A stretch of DNA of 64,000 nucleotides. Origin: an uncultured Clostridia bacterium (GTDB taxonomy: Bacteria > Bacillota > Clostridia > Lachnospirales > CAG-274). The stretch spans positions 1 through 64,000 of the forward strand of contig CANQDF010000005.1 of assembly GCA_947591605.1 (NCBI GenBank), read 5' to 3'. Both the position numbers and the translations under genes were made by a program. The notes beneath the pieces are model-generated. The model was not told the origin of the DNA and made no database searches. It saw nothing but the letters and a program-made list of their open reading frames with translations. How positions within the stretch are numbered: the stretch's first letter is position 1; each line of letters starts with the position of its first letter. Shown piece after piece: positions 17,381 through 25,479 of this stretch.

Positions 17381-17821
17381 CTACAACAATCCTTTTTTGA
17401 GCAGTTCCCTATACATCTTATCGAAGGTAGTTCTGCACGCCCCCACTGCTTTAACAGCCTCATTCAGGGTCATATCTCCCCGTTCAAACCGTCTGAATAC
17501 CTCGATATGATCCATCGGGTCATACTTGCGCCGCCTGCCCAGCTTTACCCCTGCCGCCTTTGCCGCCTGTATGCCCTGCAGCTGCCTTGCCTTGCGGCTC
17601 TTGTGCATATTGGCGCCCACAAAGGAGAGCATCTGCAAAAGAACGCCGTATATCTGCTCCTCAAAAACAGTCCTGCCGTACTCTGTATCCAAAAACGGAA
17701 GATTGACCTCCGTTACCTCGGCTACCCTGCTGCGTGCCATACTGCGGCACCGCTCCATAATTTCATCATAGGTGAGTACGGGAGCTGCGCCCGTATCAAC
17801 ATCGTTATTTACGCTTTCCAC
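17381..17821 (-). CDS. Truncated serine recombinase homologue without catalytic N-terminus
   Basis: A 146-residue protein that aligns by eye to the C-terminal ~115 residues of the neighbouring full recombinase: LPFLDTEYGRT matches its MPILDTTKNKD, then the long helix (VLLQMLSFVGANMHKSRKARQLQGIQAAKAAGVKLGR, here residues about 60-96), then YDPMDHIEVFRRFERGD and a C-terminal HTH. The first ~80 residues of the resolvase fold, including the YARVST catalytic Ser, are absent. So it should be able to dimerise and bind DNA but not cut it. Start is a GTG at 17821 after AGGGAGGG. No frameshifted catalytic half lies upstream in the 200 bp, so this may be a deliberate regulator or a remnant. Confidence 0.8.
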   Translation of the reverse strand: MESVNNDVDTGAAPVLTYDEIMERCRSMARSRVAEVTEVNLPFLDTEYGRTVFEEQIYGVLLQMLSFVGANMHKSRKARQLQGIQAAKAAGVKLGRRRKYDPMDHIEVFRRFERGDMTLNEAVKAVGACRTTFDKMYRELLKKGLL

Positions 17822-17859
17822 CGCTTGCTCCCTCCCTTATGTAAAAAGGCACCGAAAAA

Positions 17860-17887
17860 GCATTCATAAGGTATACTTTGTGACAGT
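17860..17887. repeat. Palindromic 28-bp site A (degenerate)
   Basis: The right 17 bp, GTATACTTTGTGACAGT (17871-17887), are the exact inverse of 17988-18004 in site B. The left half is diverged (6 of 11 matches). Length and symmetry resemble a resolvase dimer-binding site with central GTATAC. It lies 39 bp before the start of the truncated recombinase. Confidence 0.7.
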
Positions 17888-17930
17888 ATAAAAAAGAGGT
17901 ATATTTTTTGGTGTTATTTTACAGTATATA

Positions 17931-17959
17931 TTGACTTATAGCAAAAATAATGGTATAAT
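17931..17959 (+). promoter_or_regulatory. Strong rightward promoter between sites A and B
   Basis: TTGACT (17931-17936), a 17-bp spacer and TATAAT (17954-17959) form a near-consensus housekeeping promoter. It points rightward, through site B and antisense into the recombinase gene, with the next plus-strand gene at 18721. A weaker leftward promoter overlaps it (TTGCTA at 17944-17939, 17-bp spacer, TAAAAT at 17921-17916). Confidence 0.7.
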
Positions 17960-17987
17960 TTATACAAATAAAAGCACAATTTAATTG

Positions 17988-18015
17988 ACTGTCACAAAGT
18001 ATACTTTATGACAGT
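17988..18015. repeat. Palindromic 28-bp site B (near perfect)
   Basis: A 28-bp palindrome with one mismatched pair: left half ACTGTCACAAA, centre GTATAC, right half TTTATGACAGT. It ends 2 bp before the 3' end of the full recombinase gene. Its left 17 bp are the inverse of site A; the centres are 128 bp apart. Confidence 0.8.
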
Positions 18016-18017
18016 TT

Positions 18018-18620
18018 TTATATTTTACCCTGCATTATAAGTTCCTTCTTCATACGGTAATATGTGCTTTCACTCACACCCATTATTTCTACAGCCCTGC
18101 GCACCTTTATCTGCTTAAGCTCCGTTTTTTTATAAATTTCTATATAGTCAAGAGGGTCATAAATGCGCTCCCTGCCAAACCTTACGCCGTTTTTTTTGGC
18201 TGCGGCGATACCCTCAGCCTGTCTTTGGCGTATATTTACCCTTTCGTTTTCCGCTATGTAGGATAAAAGCTGCAAAACCAGGTCGCTTATAAGCGTACCA
18301 AGCAGATCCTTGTTTTTGGTGGTATCCAGTATGGGCATATCCAGCACTATTATGTCCGCATTTTTTATTTTTGTTATCTGCCTCCATTGCTCCAATATCT
18401 CGTTATAGTTGCGCCCGAGCCTGTCAATGCTTTTGATAACAATAACATCGTTTTTTGCAAGCAGTTTTGTCATCTTTATGTACTCGTCACGTTCAAAGTC
18501 CTTGCCGCTTTGCTTATCTATAAATATTTTGTCAATTTTAACGCCGCACTCGCTAAAGGCGGCAAGCTGCCTGCCCTCGTTCTGCTCCTTGGTGGATACC
18601 CTTGCATATGCGTATATCAA
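18018..18620 (-). CDS. Serine recombinase (resolvase/invertase family)
   Basis: A complete 200-residue small serine recombinase. YARVSTKEQ at 4-12 carries the catalytic Ser9, IKSIDRLGRNYNEI near 60-73 carries the catalytic Arg pair, and a long dimerisation helix runs from about 105 to 135. A C-terminal HTH (KVRRAVEIMGVSESTYYRMKKEL) occupies the last 40 residues. Such proteins resolve or invert DNA at short dimer-binding sites about 28 bp long. No transposase is nearby, so it is not part of an intact Tn3-type element. The flanking palindromic sites suggest it acts locally. Start at 18620 is an ATG, with an AAGGGGTTG ribosome site five bases upstream. Confidence 0.9.
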   Translation of the reverse strand: MIYAYARVSTKEQNEGRQLAAFSECGVKIDKIFIDKQSGKDFERDEYIKMTKLLAKNDVIVIKSIDRLGRNYNEILEQWRQITKIKNADIIVLDMPILDTTKNKDLLGTLISDLVLQLLSYIAENERVNIRQRQAEGIAAAKKNGVRFGRERIYDPLDYIEIYKKTELKQIKVRRAVEIMGVSESTYYRMKKELIMQGKI

Positions 18621-18720
18621 ATCAACAACCCCTTTCCTGCATATTTTTTTAAATGGACTTGCAAAAAAAAATTATATGCGCATAAGTATATACAGTAAAT
18701 TATTTTTTGGAGGTAACTCT

Positions 18721-18906
18721 ATGAATTACGGAAACAACTGGATCTGGATCATTGTTATTTTGCTGCTGCTTGGCGGCAACAACGGCATCAACGGTATCTT
18801 TGGCGGCGGCTGCGGCTGCAATGACAACAACTCATGGTGGATAATAATACTTATCCTCCTTTGCTGCAGCAACAATAATATGGGTATCTGCGACAACAAG
18901 TGCTGA
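18721..18906 (+). CDS. Small Gly/Asn-rich protein with two hydrophobic segments (61 aa)
   Basis: A 61-residue protein, GGAGG six bases before the ATG at 18721. Two hydrophobic stretches (WIWIIVILLLLGG at 7-19 and WWIIILILLCC at 39-49) flank a GGGCGCNDNN linker, and the tail is Cys/Asn-rich. Its build resembles the YjcZ-like short sporulation membrane proteins and other Gly-rich coat-associated peptides of Clostridia. Being 275 bp from sigK and followed by its own terminator, a sporulation role is plausible but unproven. Confidence 0.7.
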   Translation: MNYGNNWIWIIVILLLLGGNNGINGIFGGGCGCNDNNSWWIIILILLCCSNNNMGICDNKC

Positions 18907-18947
18907 GATAGCTGCGCACCGATATGGTGCCTGCACTTTTAGCAGGC

Positions 18948-18970
18948 GGCGCCTCCGGGCGCCTTTTTTA
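18948..18970 (+). terminator. Terminator after the Gly/Asn-rich gene
   Basis: GGCGCC (18948-18953), a TCCG tetraloop, GGCGCC (18958-18963) and then six T residues: a compact rho-independent terminator. Confidence 0.85.
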
Positions 18971-18991
18971 TGTCTTAAATACGTCAAAAAA

Positions 18992-19024
18992 TGTGCATAT
19001 CCATTTTTAATTTGGATATGCACA
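18992..19024. repeat. Perfect 11-bp inverted repeat upstream of sigK
   Basis: TGTGCATATCC (18992-19002) is inverted at 19014-19024 with an 11-nt AT-rich loop. On the minus strand it is followed by T6, so it can act as a terminator for antisense transcription; it could equally be an operator. It lies about 160 bp before sigK. Confidence 0.55.
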
Positions 19025-19181
19025 AAGCAAATTATCCCTACATATAGTATATAAGAGTGCCGTTTTACCGACTGCCGCCCCATGCAGGCAAATCCGGCGC
19101 CGCACATTTACTCTCATGCGCCCGATAGGCACTGCGGCGTCCTTACGCATCATACATAAAATTTCTGTAGGGGGTACCTGT

Positions 19182-19850
19182 GTGTTAGAAATTATACTGC
19201 ATTGCTTTTTTATGTTTGCCTATGTCGGAGGCAGCTCCTTTAAAAAACCGCTCACGCCCGAAGAGGAATCCGCCTGTCTGCATGCCATGGCTAACGGTGA
19301 CAGCCGGGCAAGAGATATGCTTATAGAGCGCAATATGCGCCTTGTGGCACACATAGTAAAAAAGTACTCGGCTCTGCAAAAGGATACCGACGAGCTTATT
19401 TCGGTAGGCACAATAGGGCTTATAAAGGCTATAAACACCTATAAGGAGGGCAAGGGCAGCAAGCTTGCCACCTATGCCGCAAGATGTGTTGAAAACGAAG
19501 TGCTGATGTTTTTGCGCAACTCAAAAAAATACCGCAGCGACCTCAGCTTGCAGGATACAGTGGGTACCGACAAGGAGGGCAACGAGGTCACCCTGGAGGA
19601 AAAGCTCGCCTACGAGGGGGACAGCGTGGAGGAAATAGCCGAAAAACGTGCGGAATCACACAGGCTTAGGGAAAAACTGGATGTGCTTACAGAGCGTGAA
19701 AGATATATAATAGAGCTGAGGTACGGGCTTGCAACGGGCGAAGAGGTCACCCAGAGAGAAATAGCAAAGCTGCTTAACATAAGCCGCAGCTATGTATCCA
19801 GAATAGAAAAAAAGGCGCTTGAAAAGCTGCGCAGCGAAATGTACAGGTAA
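19182..19850 (+). CDS. sigK: Sporulation sigma factor SigK with pro-sequence
   Basis: A 222-residue sigma-70 family factor for late mother-cell gene expression. After a hydrophobic leader (residues 2-14) comes YVGGSSFKKPLTPEEE, typical of SigK, then region 2 (IERNMRLVAHIVKKY, DELISVGTIGLIKAI) and region 4 (REIAKLLNISRSYVSRIEKKALEKL). The leader looks like the pro-peptide removed by SpoIVFB. The gene is uninterrupted: there is no skin element. Start is a GTG at 19182, six bases after AGGGGGT. CATACATA at 19151 resembles a sigma-E -10 element, but I cannot place a -35. SigE is the nearest alternative; the motif after the leader favours SigK. Confidence 0.88.
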   Translation: MLEIILHCFFMFAYVGGSSFKKPLTPEEESACLHAMANGDSRARDMLIERNMRLVAHIVKKYSALQKDTDELISVGTIGLIKAINTYKEGKGSKLATYAARCVENEVLMFLRNSKKYRSDLSLQDTVGTDKEGNEVTLEEKLAYEGDSVEEIAEKRAESHRLREKLDVLTERERYIIELRYGLATGEEVTQREIAKLLNISRSYVSRIEKKALEKLRSEMYR

Positions 19851-19881
19851 ATAATAAGGCTGTTAAAAGCCTCATACAAGT

Positions 19882-19926
19882 ATAACCCCCGCTCCCTATC
19901 GGAAAGCAGGGGTCATATTATTGTTT
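19882..19926. terminator. Bidirectional terminator between sigK and the VanX-like gene
   Basis: An imperfect stem of ACCCC and GCT with AGC and GGGGT around a CCCTATCGGA loop is followed by ATATTATTGTTTTT on the plus strand. The convergent genes end on either side of it. Confidence 0.6.
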
Positions 19927-19934
19927 TTCACGGG

Positions 19935-20729
19935 TTACTCAGCCGAAACCGAATCCTCGCTGACAGGAAAAGTAAAGTAAGTGTCGGGATAAGGCTCATC
20001 CTCAAGTGTAAAATGCCACCACTCGGTATCGAGGGGCTTAAATCCGTTTTCAACCATTATATCCCGCAGCGTATTTCTGTTTTTTATCTGTTCTTCTGTC
20101 AGATCGCCTTTAAAATCGGGATGAGAGCGCTCACCAAAGTAATCAAAGGTGCCTCCCATATCAGCCTCCTTGCCCGTTTCCATATCAAAAAGGGTAAGGT
20201 CAACGGTGCTGCCTCGGCTATGGCCCGATTTGGAAGCAATATAGCCTTGATCGAACAATACCGATTTATCCAGCTCGGGATAAAAATATGCCTTCATACG
20301 TGTATCTTCTATATCCTCCGCCCACGAGATAAAGTTATTTACAGCGGACTGAGGTCTGTAGGCATCGTAAATTTTCAGTCTGTATCCAAGCTCCTCCGCA
20401 TCGCTTGCGGCTCCCTTTAAGGCGTCTGCCGCCTCATGCGTGATAAGTGCGCAGGGCTGATCGTATCCGTCTATCCTGTCGCCGACAAAATTATAGGTGG
20501 AATAGTATCTGATCTCAAGTATCGCATCGGGAACCTCCTCCGCAAGAGAAACAAAGTCCTCTGCGTTTTCCTCCGGTGCCTTTTCCGCCGCAGACGTATC
20601 GGTGGGCTCGGCAAATGCTTCATTTGCATCATTGTTGTAGGACGATGTTTCCGGCTTGGCCGCCGAACATGACGAAAGCATCATCACTGCGGCAGACAAA
20701 GCAATTAATTTAATTATTTTTATGTTCAA
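19935..20729 (-). CDS. VanX-type D-Ala-D-Ala dipeptidase lipoprotein
   Basis: A 264-residue M15-family zinc dipeptidase. The signal ends in the lipobox LSSC, then an acidic linker to about 60. The zinc ligands are visible: His170 and Asp177 in SGHSRGSTVD, and His239 in TEWWHF with catalytic Glu236; the transition-state Arg is in YDAYRP near 125. VanX enzymes hydrolyse D-Ala-D-Ala; membrane-anchored members may instead trim wall peptides. There is no vanH, vanA or vanRS nearby, so this is more likely cell-wall recycling than vancomycin resistance. Confidence 0.9.
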   Translation of the reverse strand: MNIKIIKLIALSAAVMMLSSCSAAKPETSSYNNDANEAFAEPTDTSAAEKAPEENAEDFVSLAEEVPDAILEIRYYSTYNFVGDRIDGYDQPCALITHEAADALKGAASDAEELGYRLKIYDAYRPQSAVNNFISWAEDIEDTRMKAYFYPELDKSVLFDQGYIASKSGHSRGSTVDLTLFDMETGKEADMGGTFDYFGERSHPDFKGDLTEEQIKNRNTLRDIMVENGFKPLDTEWWHFTLEDEPYPDTYFTFPVSEDSVSAE

Positions 20730-20813
20730 ATCAAAATCTCCTTTTTTATATGTAATTTCTCTAAGCTGTATTGCTAAAGCAGTTTAATTTTACGATCCGT
20801 ATGATATTATAAA

Positions 20814-22256
20814 TTATTTTTCCGCCGATATGGCTTCTCCCTTGGATACAAGCGGCAAAGTAAACGTAAAGGTGCTCCCCTTGCCTACCTCGCTTACAAG
20901 CGTTATCTCTTCTCCGTGTGCCTTAATAAACTCCTTTACAATGGTAAGACCCAGTCCGCTGCCCTTTTTATCCTTGCCTCTTGACCTGTCGCCTTTATAA
21001 AGCCTTTCAAACACACGTTTTTGCTCCTCTTTGGAGATACCCTTGCCGTTGTCCTTGACCGATACATATACCTTTTTATCCTTAATCTCGGTAATTATTT
21101 TAATATATCCGTATTTATGCGTAAATTTAAGGGCATTATCCACAAGGTTATATATAACACGCTGTATTTTATCCGCATCGGCTTTGACAATTATACCGTT
21201 ATTGCAAAATATGCACTCCGTTTTTATTTTATTGTTTACAGCCCTGTCCTCGAAATTGTACATCGTTTTTGTAATAAGCTCGTTTAGGTTAAAATCCTCA
21301 CGATGCACGCTCTCGGTGCTTTCGTCAAGCTTGTTTATATCAAGCATATCGTTTGCCATTTTTGCAAGCCTGTCCGTTTCGTCAAGCACCACCTTGAGGT
21401 AATGCTCCCTTTTTTCCGGCGGTATGGTGCCGTCCATTATTGCCTGCAAAAAGCCCCTCATGGAGGTAAGAGGCGACCTCAGATCGTGCGAAATGTTGGA
21501 TATAAACTCACGCCTGCGTTTTTCCTGAAAATACAGGCTCAATGTAAGGTCGTTAAAGCTTTTTGCAAGATCGCCTATTTCGTCGTCGGAGTCTATATTT
21601 ATCCTCTTTTCAAAATCTCCGCCCGCTATTTCCCTTGCGGCGTCGCTCATCTCCTTAAGCGGCTCGGCAAAGTTTTTGGACGAAAAATATATAATTATAA
21701 AGTTTATTATTATGGCAAGGCACATAAAAACTATTATCATACGGTATGAGTCATAGGTGGTCGCCATTATCTGATCTATGGACGAGCTTAAAAACACCTC
21801 GGCAACGGTAACATCGCCGCGCTTTATGGGATAACCCACAATATGCGGTCTGTGCTCAAACACATCGTTTAAGCTGCGCTTGAATACCGTCATATTGCCC
21901 TGCATTACCTCATCAAAGTCGCTGTATTGGCTTATATTGGCAATATCAATGCTGTTGTCGCCCGATTTGGACTGCCATGTAAAATTATAGTCTTGGCTGA
22001 TAAATATAAAACTGTATTCAAAGCTTATGCTGTACTTTAAAATTTCATCCTGAAAAAGCGCATAATCAACAGTGTTGTTGACACAGCACGAATTATAAAG
22101 CTCTTCTACCACCTTAGCCTGCCTGAACAGCTCCTCCTCCTTTTGGTTGTAAAAATATGTGGTAAAAGCCTGTATAAGGCCGACCGTCAACAGCATAAAA
22201 CTGACCATAAGCCCTGCCGTAAGCAGGAAAAACTGCTTTCTGAAAATTGAATTCAT
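20814..22256 (-). CDS. Sensor histidine kinase without adjacent response regulator
   Basis: A 480-residue membrane kinase. Transmembrane helix 1 is near 10-30, a ~140-residue extracytoplasmic sensor follows, and helix 2 is near 172-192. A HAMP domain follows (about 193-245), then HisKA with SNISHDLRSPLTS (phospho-acceptor His), and HATPase_c with NLVDNALKF, DNGKGIS and GSGLGLTIV. It is complete. The ATG overlaps the DUF3006 stop by 4 bp (ATGA), so translation is coupled. No response regulator gene is present on either side, so its partner must be elsewhere. Confidence 0.93.
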   Translation of the reverse strand: MNSIFRKQFFLLTAGLMVSFMLLTVGLIQAFTTYFYNQKEEELFRQAKVVEELYNSCCVNNTVDYALFQDEILKYSISFEYSFIFISQDYNFTWQSKSGDNSIDIANISQYSDFDEVMQGNMTVFKRSLNDVFEHRPHIVGYPIKRGDVTVAEVFLSSSIDQIMATTYDSYRMIIVFMCLAIIINFIIIYFSSKNFAEPLKEMSDAAREIAGGDFEKRINIDSDDEIGDLAKSFNDLTLSLYFQEKRRREFISNISHDLRSPLTSMRGFLQAIMDGTIPPEKREHYLKVVLDETDRLAKMANDMLDINKLDESTESVHREDFNLNELITKTMYNFEDRAVNNKIKTECIFCNNGIIVKADADKIQRVIYNLVDNALKFTHKYGYIKIITEIKDKKVYVSVKDNGKGISKEEQKRVFERLYKGDRSRGKDKKGSGLGLTIVKEFIKAHGEEITLVSEVGKGSTFTFTLPLVSKGEAISAEK

Positions 22257-22483
22257 ACCTTACCTCTTTTTCTGTCAAACAAGCCGGCAAGCCTCCCGGC
22301 AAGCACCTGCCTCCTCCTTTCGCCGGCAAGTGCGTCCACTCGGTAGGCTCCGTCCTTTTCTATAAGCACATCGCCCTCCTTTGCCCCCTCGGGCAGCAGG
22401 GATATGCTTATATTTTCAGCCGCATCGCTCTCGGTATCGCAGCATACGGCAAATTCTCCTTCAAACCTGTCTATTATAAGCAT
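22253..22483 (-). CDS. DUF3006 protein (76 aa)
   Basis: A 76-residue protein with the DUF3006 pattern: MLIIDRFEGEFAVCCD start, then ISLLPEGAKEGDVLIEKDG, then a basic helix (ERRRQVLAGRLAGLFDRKRG). The family is small, beta-rich at the N-terminus, and of unknown function; it often accompanies MBL-fold or cell-wall genes. It lies 1 bp after the cupin stop and overlaps the kinase start, so the three genes form one tight operon. Confidence 0.8.
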   Translation of the reverse strand: MLIIDRFEGEFAVCCDTESDAAENISISLLPEGAKEGDVLIEKDGAYRVDALAGERRRQVLAGRLAGLFDRKRGKV

Positions 22484-22484
22484 A

Positions 22485-22823
22485 TCAGTCCTTTAAAAAA
22501 TCCTCCCTCTGGGGTACAAATATGTCAAGCAGCCTGCCCCTCTGCGTAAGCACCCTGCATCCGTGCAGCACATCGGAAGGCATATAAACGGTATCTCCCA
22601 CGCCTATGCGCTTTGTTTCGTCACCTATTGTAAACTCAAACTCGCCCTCAAGACAGTAGGACGCCTGCTCATGCACATGCCTGTGCGGCTCGCCTACGCC
22701 TCCGTTTTCAAAAATGACCTCGACCAGCATAACGGAACCGTCATGCGCTTTTATTTTTCTGTAATTTTTTCCCTCGACAAGCGTTTGCAAAGCTTCATCC
22801 TTATCATAATAAAAATCAGACAT
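22485..22823 (-). CDS. Cupin-domain protein (112 aa)
   Basis: A single-domain cupin. The metal-site motif 1 is EPHRHVHEQASYCLEGEFEF and motif 2 is YMPSDVLHGCRVL. Single cupins bind a metal and often sense or modify small ligands. It is the first gene of the cupin-DUF3006-kinase operon. It could feed a small-molecule signal to the kinase, but this is inference from order only. Confidence 0.85.
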   Translation of the reverse strand: MSDFYYDKDEALQTLVEGKNYRKIKAHDGSVMLVEVIFENGGVGEPHRHVHEQASYCLEGEFEFTIGDETKRIGVGDTVYMPSDVLHGCRVLTQRGRLLDIFVPQREDFLKD

Positions 22824-22961
22824 TTTTTATTCCTCCCGAAAAATTAATTTATATAAATCATTATAGCACATTTCCGCACTAATTCAAGCATATATAAAGC
22901 CATTATTCTACCGCACGAAAAATTATCATATATTATAAACAGCATACAGGCGGGAGCAAAT

Positions 22962-23249
22962 ATGAAAAAAAACACAAAAAAAGACAACAAGCTTGCATCG
23001 GCAATCGTAAATATTTTTGAACTGCCGCCGGAGGCGATACTTAACACCCCGCTCATAACCCTCACCGGCAGGCACAGCATAACACTTGAAAACTATACCT
23101 GCCTTGCCGAATACACCCCCGACCATATTAAAATAAATACCCGTGAGGGCGGCATACACCTCTACGGCAGCGGTATTGCGATCAAAGAGATAAGCAGCGA
23201 CAGCATAGTACTTGCCGGCAGCTTTACAAGGCTTGAATATGAGATATAG
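22962..23249 (+). CDS. yqfC: Sporulation protein YqfC (YabP family)
   Basis: A 95-residue YabP/YqfC-family protein with LTGRHSITLENYTCLAEYTPDHIKI and LYGSGIAIKEISSDSIVLAG. It is the first gene of a long rightward operon, 12 bp before yqfD. In Bacillus subtilis yqfC-yqfD are mother-cell (sigma-E) sporulation genes required for normal spore formation. The ATG follows a CGGGAG site. Confidence 0.9.
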   Translation: MKKNTKKDNKLASAIVNIFELPPEAILNTPLITLTGRHSITLENYTCLAEYTPDHIKINTREGGIHLYGSGIAIKEISSDSIVLAGSFTRLEYEI

Positions 23250-23261
23250 GCAGGTGATAAT

Positions 23262-24524
23262 ATGTTTTTAAAAACGGCAAGAAGGGTAAAGGGATATATT
23301 GAGGCAGAGGCAAGGGGCTTTACACCCGAACGCTTTATCAACCTTGCCATACGCAACGGCATTAAGCTTTGGGACGTAAAAAGGCAGACATCACACGTAA
23401 TTTTCAAGGCATATGCGTCGGACTTTTTTATACTGCACGGCTTTGCACGCAAAACGGGCATGAAGCTTAAGATCACAAAAAAATACGGCTGTCCGTTTTT
23501 TTTAAACCGCTACAAAAAGCGCTATGCCTTTATCTGCGGAGGGGCAATATTTGCACTTATGCTGCTTTTTATGTCCTCTTTTATATGGCTTATCGAGGTG
23601 GACGGCAATGTAAGCATAAGCGACAGCCGCATATTGTACGTGCTCTCGGAGCATGGGCTTAAAATAGGCGCTTTTCGCTATCCCCTCAATACGGACGAAC
23701 TGGAAAATTGTCTTAAGGACGAGATAGACGGCATCTCGTGGCTGCGTATAAAAATAGACGGCACAAGAGCCTCCGTCACAGTTGCGGAGCAGACCGAAAG
23801 CGGCGCCGAGGATATGTCGGAAAAGCCTTACACAGCCTGCGATATAATATCCGACAAGCAGGCGGTCATAACCGACATAATAGCCAACACGGGCTCCCCT
23901 GCGGTAAAGCCCGGTGATGTGGTAAACGAGGGCGATCTGCTTATCAGCGGAGATGTGACCTACTTAAGCGACGGCGAGGAGGTGCCCTTTGGCAGGGTGT
24001 ATGCGTCCGGCACCGTAAAGGGCAGGGTAAAAAGAAGCTTTGCATACACCATGCCCTATACCGTAAATATGAAAAGATATACGCAAAAAAAGCGTACATA
24101 TTACAACATAAAAATTTTTAATTCAAATTTTAATACAAATTTTTTAAAAAATGATGTTTCTTTTGAAAAATATGATATAATAAGAGAAATAAAACAGCTT
24201 GGCTTGGGCGACAAGTTTGTTTTGCCCGTAATAATAGAAAAGGTCAGCTTAAGGGAATACCTCAGCGAAAGGCTGGATATTTCCCCCGAGGAGGCAAAAA
24301 AGCTTGCTGCTGCAGGCATTAACAGACAAATAATAGAGCAATATCCGACAGAATATGATATAATAAGCAAAAACGTTACTTTTACACAGGATAAAAGCGG
24401 CATAACCGCCCGTGCGGATATAACCGCAATAGAAAGCCTTGGCAGGGAAAGCTTTACGGCACCGATAAATACCGAAGGGGGTAATACACTTAATGGAGCA
24501 GGAGAGAATACAGATACACAATGA
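23262..24524 (+). CDS. yqfD: Sporulation protein YqfD
   Basis: A 420-residue single-pass membrane protein with a basic cytoplasmic N-terminus (GFTPERFINLAIRNGIKLWDV), one transmembrane helix near 88-108, and a large outer domain with PGDVVNEGDLLISG near 225. It matches YqfD, known in B. subtilis as a late sporulation protein. The 3' end overlaps phoH by 32 bp, which implies translational coupling. Confidence 0.92.
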   Translation: MFLKTARRVKGYIEAEARGFTPERFINLAIRNGIKLWDVKRQTSHVIFKAYASDFFILHGFARKTGMKLKITKKYGCPFFLNRYKKRYAFICGGAIFALMLLFMSSFIWLIEVDGNVSISDSRILYVLSEHGLKIGAFRYPLNTDELENCLKDEIDGISWLRIKIDGTRASVTVAEQTESGAEDMSEKPYTACDIISDKQAVITDIIANTGSPAVKPGDVVNEGDLLISGDVTYLSDGEEVPFGRVYASGTVKGRVKRSFAYTMPYTVNMKRYTQKKRTYYNIKIFNSNFNTNFLKNDVSFEKYDIIREIKQLGLGDKFVLPVIIEKVSLREYLSERLDISPEEAKKLAAAGINRQIIEQYPTEYDIISKNVTFTQDKSGITARADITAIESLGRESFTAPINTEGGNTLNGAGENTDTQ

Positions 24525-25452
24525 GCTTATATCCAATATTTTCGGCAGCTTTGACGAAAATATCAAAAAAATAGAAAAGGCATACTCCGTAAATATAGTA
24601 AACAGAGGCGACGACATACTTATCTCGGGCGAGCAGAATGGCGTAAGCAAGGCAAAGCAGGTGCTTGGCGCCCTTATCACGCTTGCAAAAACGGGAGAAA
24701 GCATTAAGGAACAAAACATAAACTACCTTATTGCAGAGGCAGAGGACGACAACCTCAGCGAGGCTGCCGAGGTAAACGACGATTTTATATGTATGACCAT
24801 GAACGGCAGAGCGCTGCACCCCAAAACATTGGGACAAAAAAAGTATATAGACGCAATACGCAAAAACACAGTGGTATTTGGCATAGGCCCTGCCGGCACG
24901 GGCAAAACATACCTTGCAATGGCTATGGCTATAACCGCCTTCAAGCATAACGAGGCAGACAGGATAATACTTACACGTCCCGCCATAGAGGCAGGCGAAA
25001 ACCTCGGCTTTCTGCCCGGTGACCTGCAGCAGAAGGTAGACCCCTACCTCCGTCCCCTGTATGACGCACTTTATGAGATAATGGGTGCGGACAACTTTAT
25101 AAAAAATATGGAAAAGGGGGCTATAGAGGTGGCACCCCTCGCATATATGAGAGGCCGTACACTGGACAACTCCTTTATAGTGCTCGACGAGGCGCAAAAT
25201 ACTACCCCCGAGCAGATGAAAATGTTTCTTACAAGGCTCGGCTACGGCTCAAAGGCTGTAATAACGGGCGACATAACACAGATAGACCTGCCAAAGGGCA
25301 AAAGATCCGGGCTTACGGAGGCAGCATCCATACTTAACAACATTGACGGCATATCCATATGCCGACTCAGCAACAAGGACGTTGTAAGGCATCCCCTTGT
25401 ACAGAAGATAATAAACGCTTATGAAAAGCACGAACAGCGCAGGACAAAATAA
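24493..25452 (+). CDS. PhoH-like ATPase (YbeZ family)
   Basis: A 319-residue PhoH-family P-loop ATPase. The N-terminal ~100 residues carry a KH-like RNA-binding module. The Walker A motif is GIGPAGTGKTYLA and Walker B is FIVLDEAQN; ITGDITQIDLP follows. In many bacteria this protein sits beside ybeY and is linked to rRNA processing, and here ybeY is two genes downstream. It overlaps yqfD. Confidence 0.95.
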   Translation: MEQERIQIHNELISNIFGSFDENIKKIEKAYSVNIVNRGDDILISGEQNGVSKAKQVLGALITLAKTGESIKEQNINYLIAEAEDDNLSEAAEVNDDFICMTMNGRALHPKTLGQKKYIDAIRKNTVVFGIGPAGTGKTYLAMAMAITAFKHNEADRIILTRPAIEAGENLGFLPGDLQQKVDPYLRPLYDALYEIMGADNFIKNMEKGAIEVAPLAYMRGRTLDNSFIVLDEAQNTTPEQMKMFLTRLGYGSKAVITGDITQIDLPKGKRSGLTEAASILNNIDGISICRLSNKDVVRHPLVQKIINAYEKHEQRRTK

Positions 25453-25479
25453 CATCCCCACAAAAGGAGACGGGCCGCA

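Noticed and set aside
18018..18620. Intact Tn3-type transposon
   Set aside because: There is no transposase gene and no long terminal inverted repeats; only recombinase-type genes are present.
19935..20729. Vancomycin resistance operon
   Set aside because: Only a VanX-type dipeptidase is present; vanH, ligase and vanRS are absent, and a lipobox points to a wall-recycling role.
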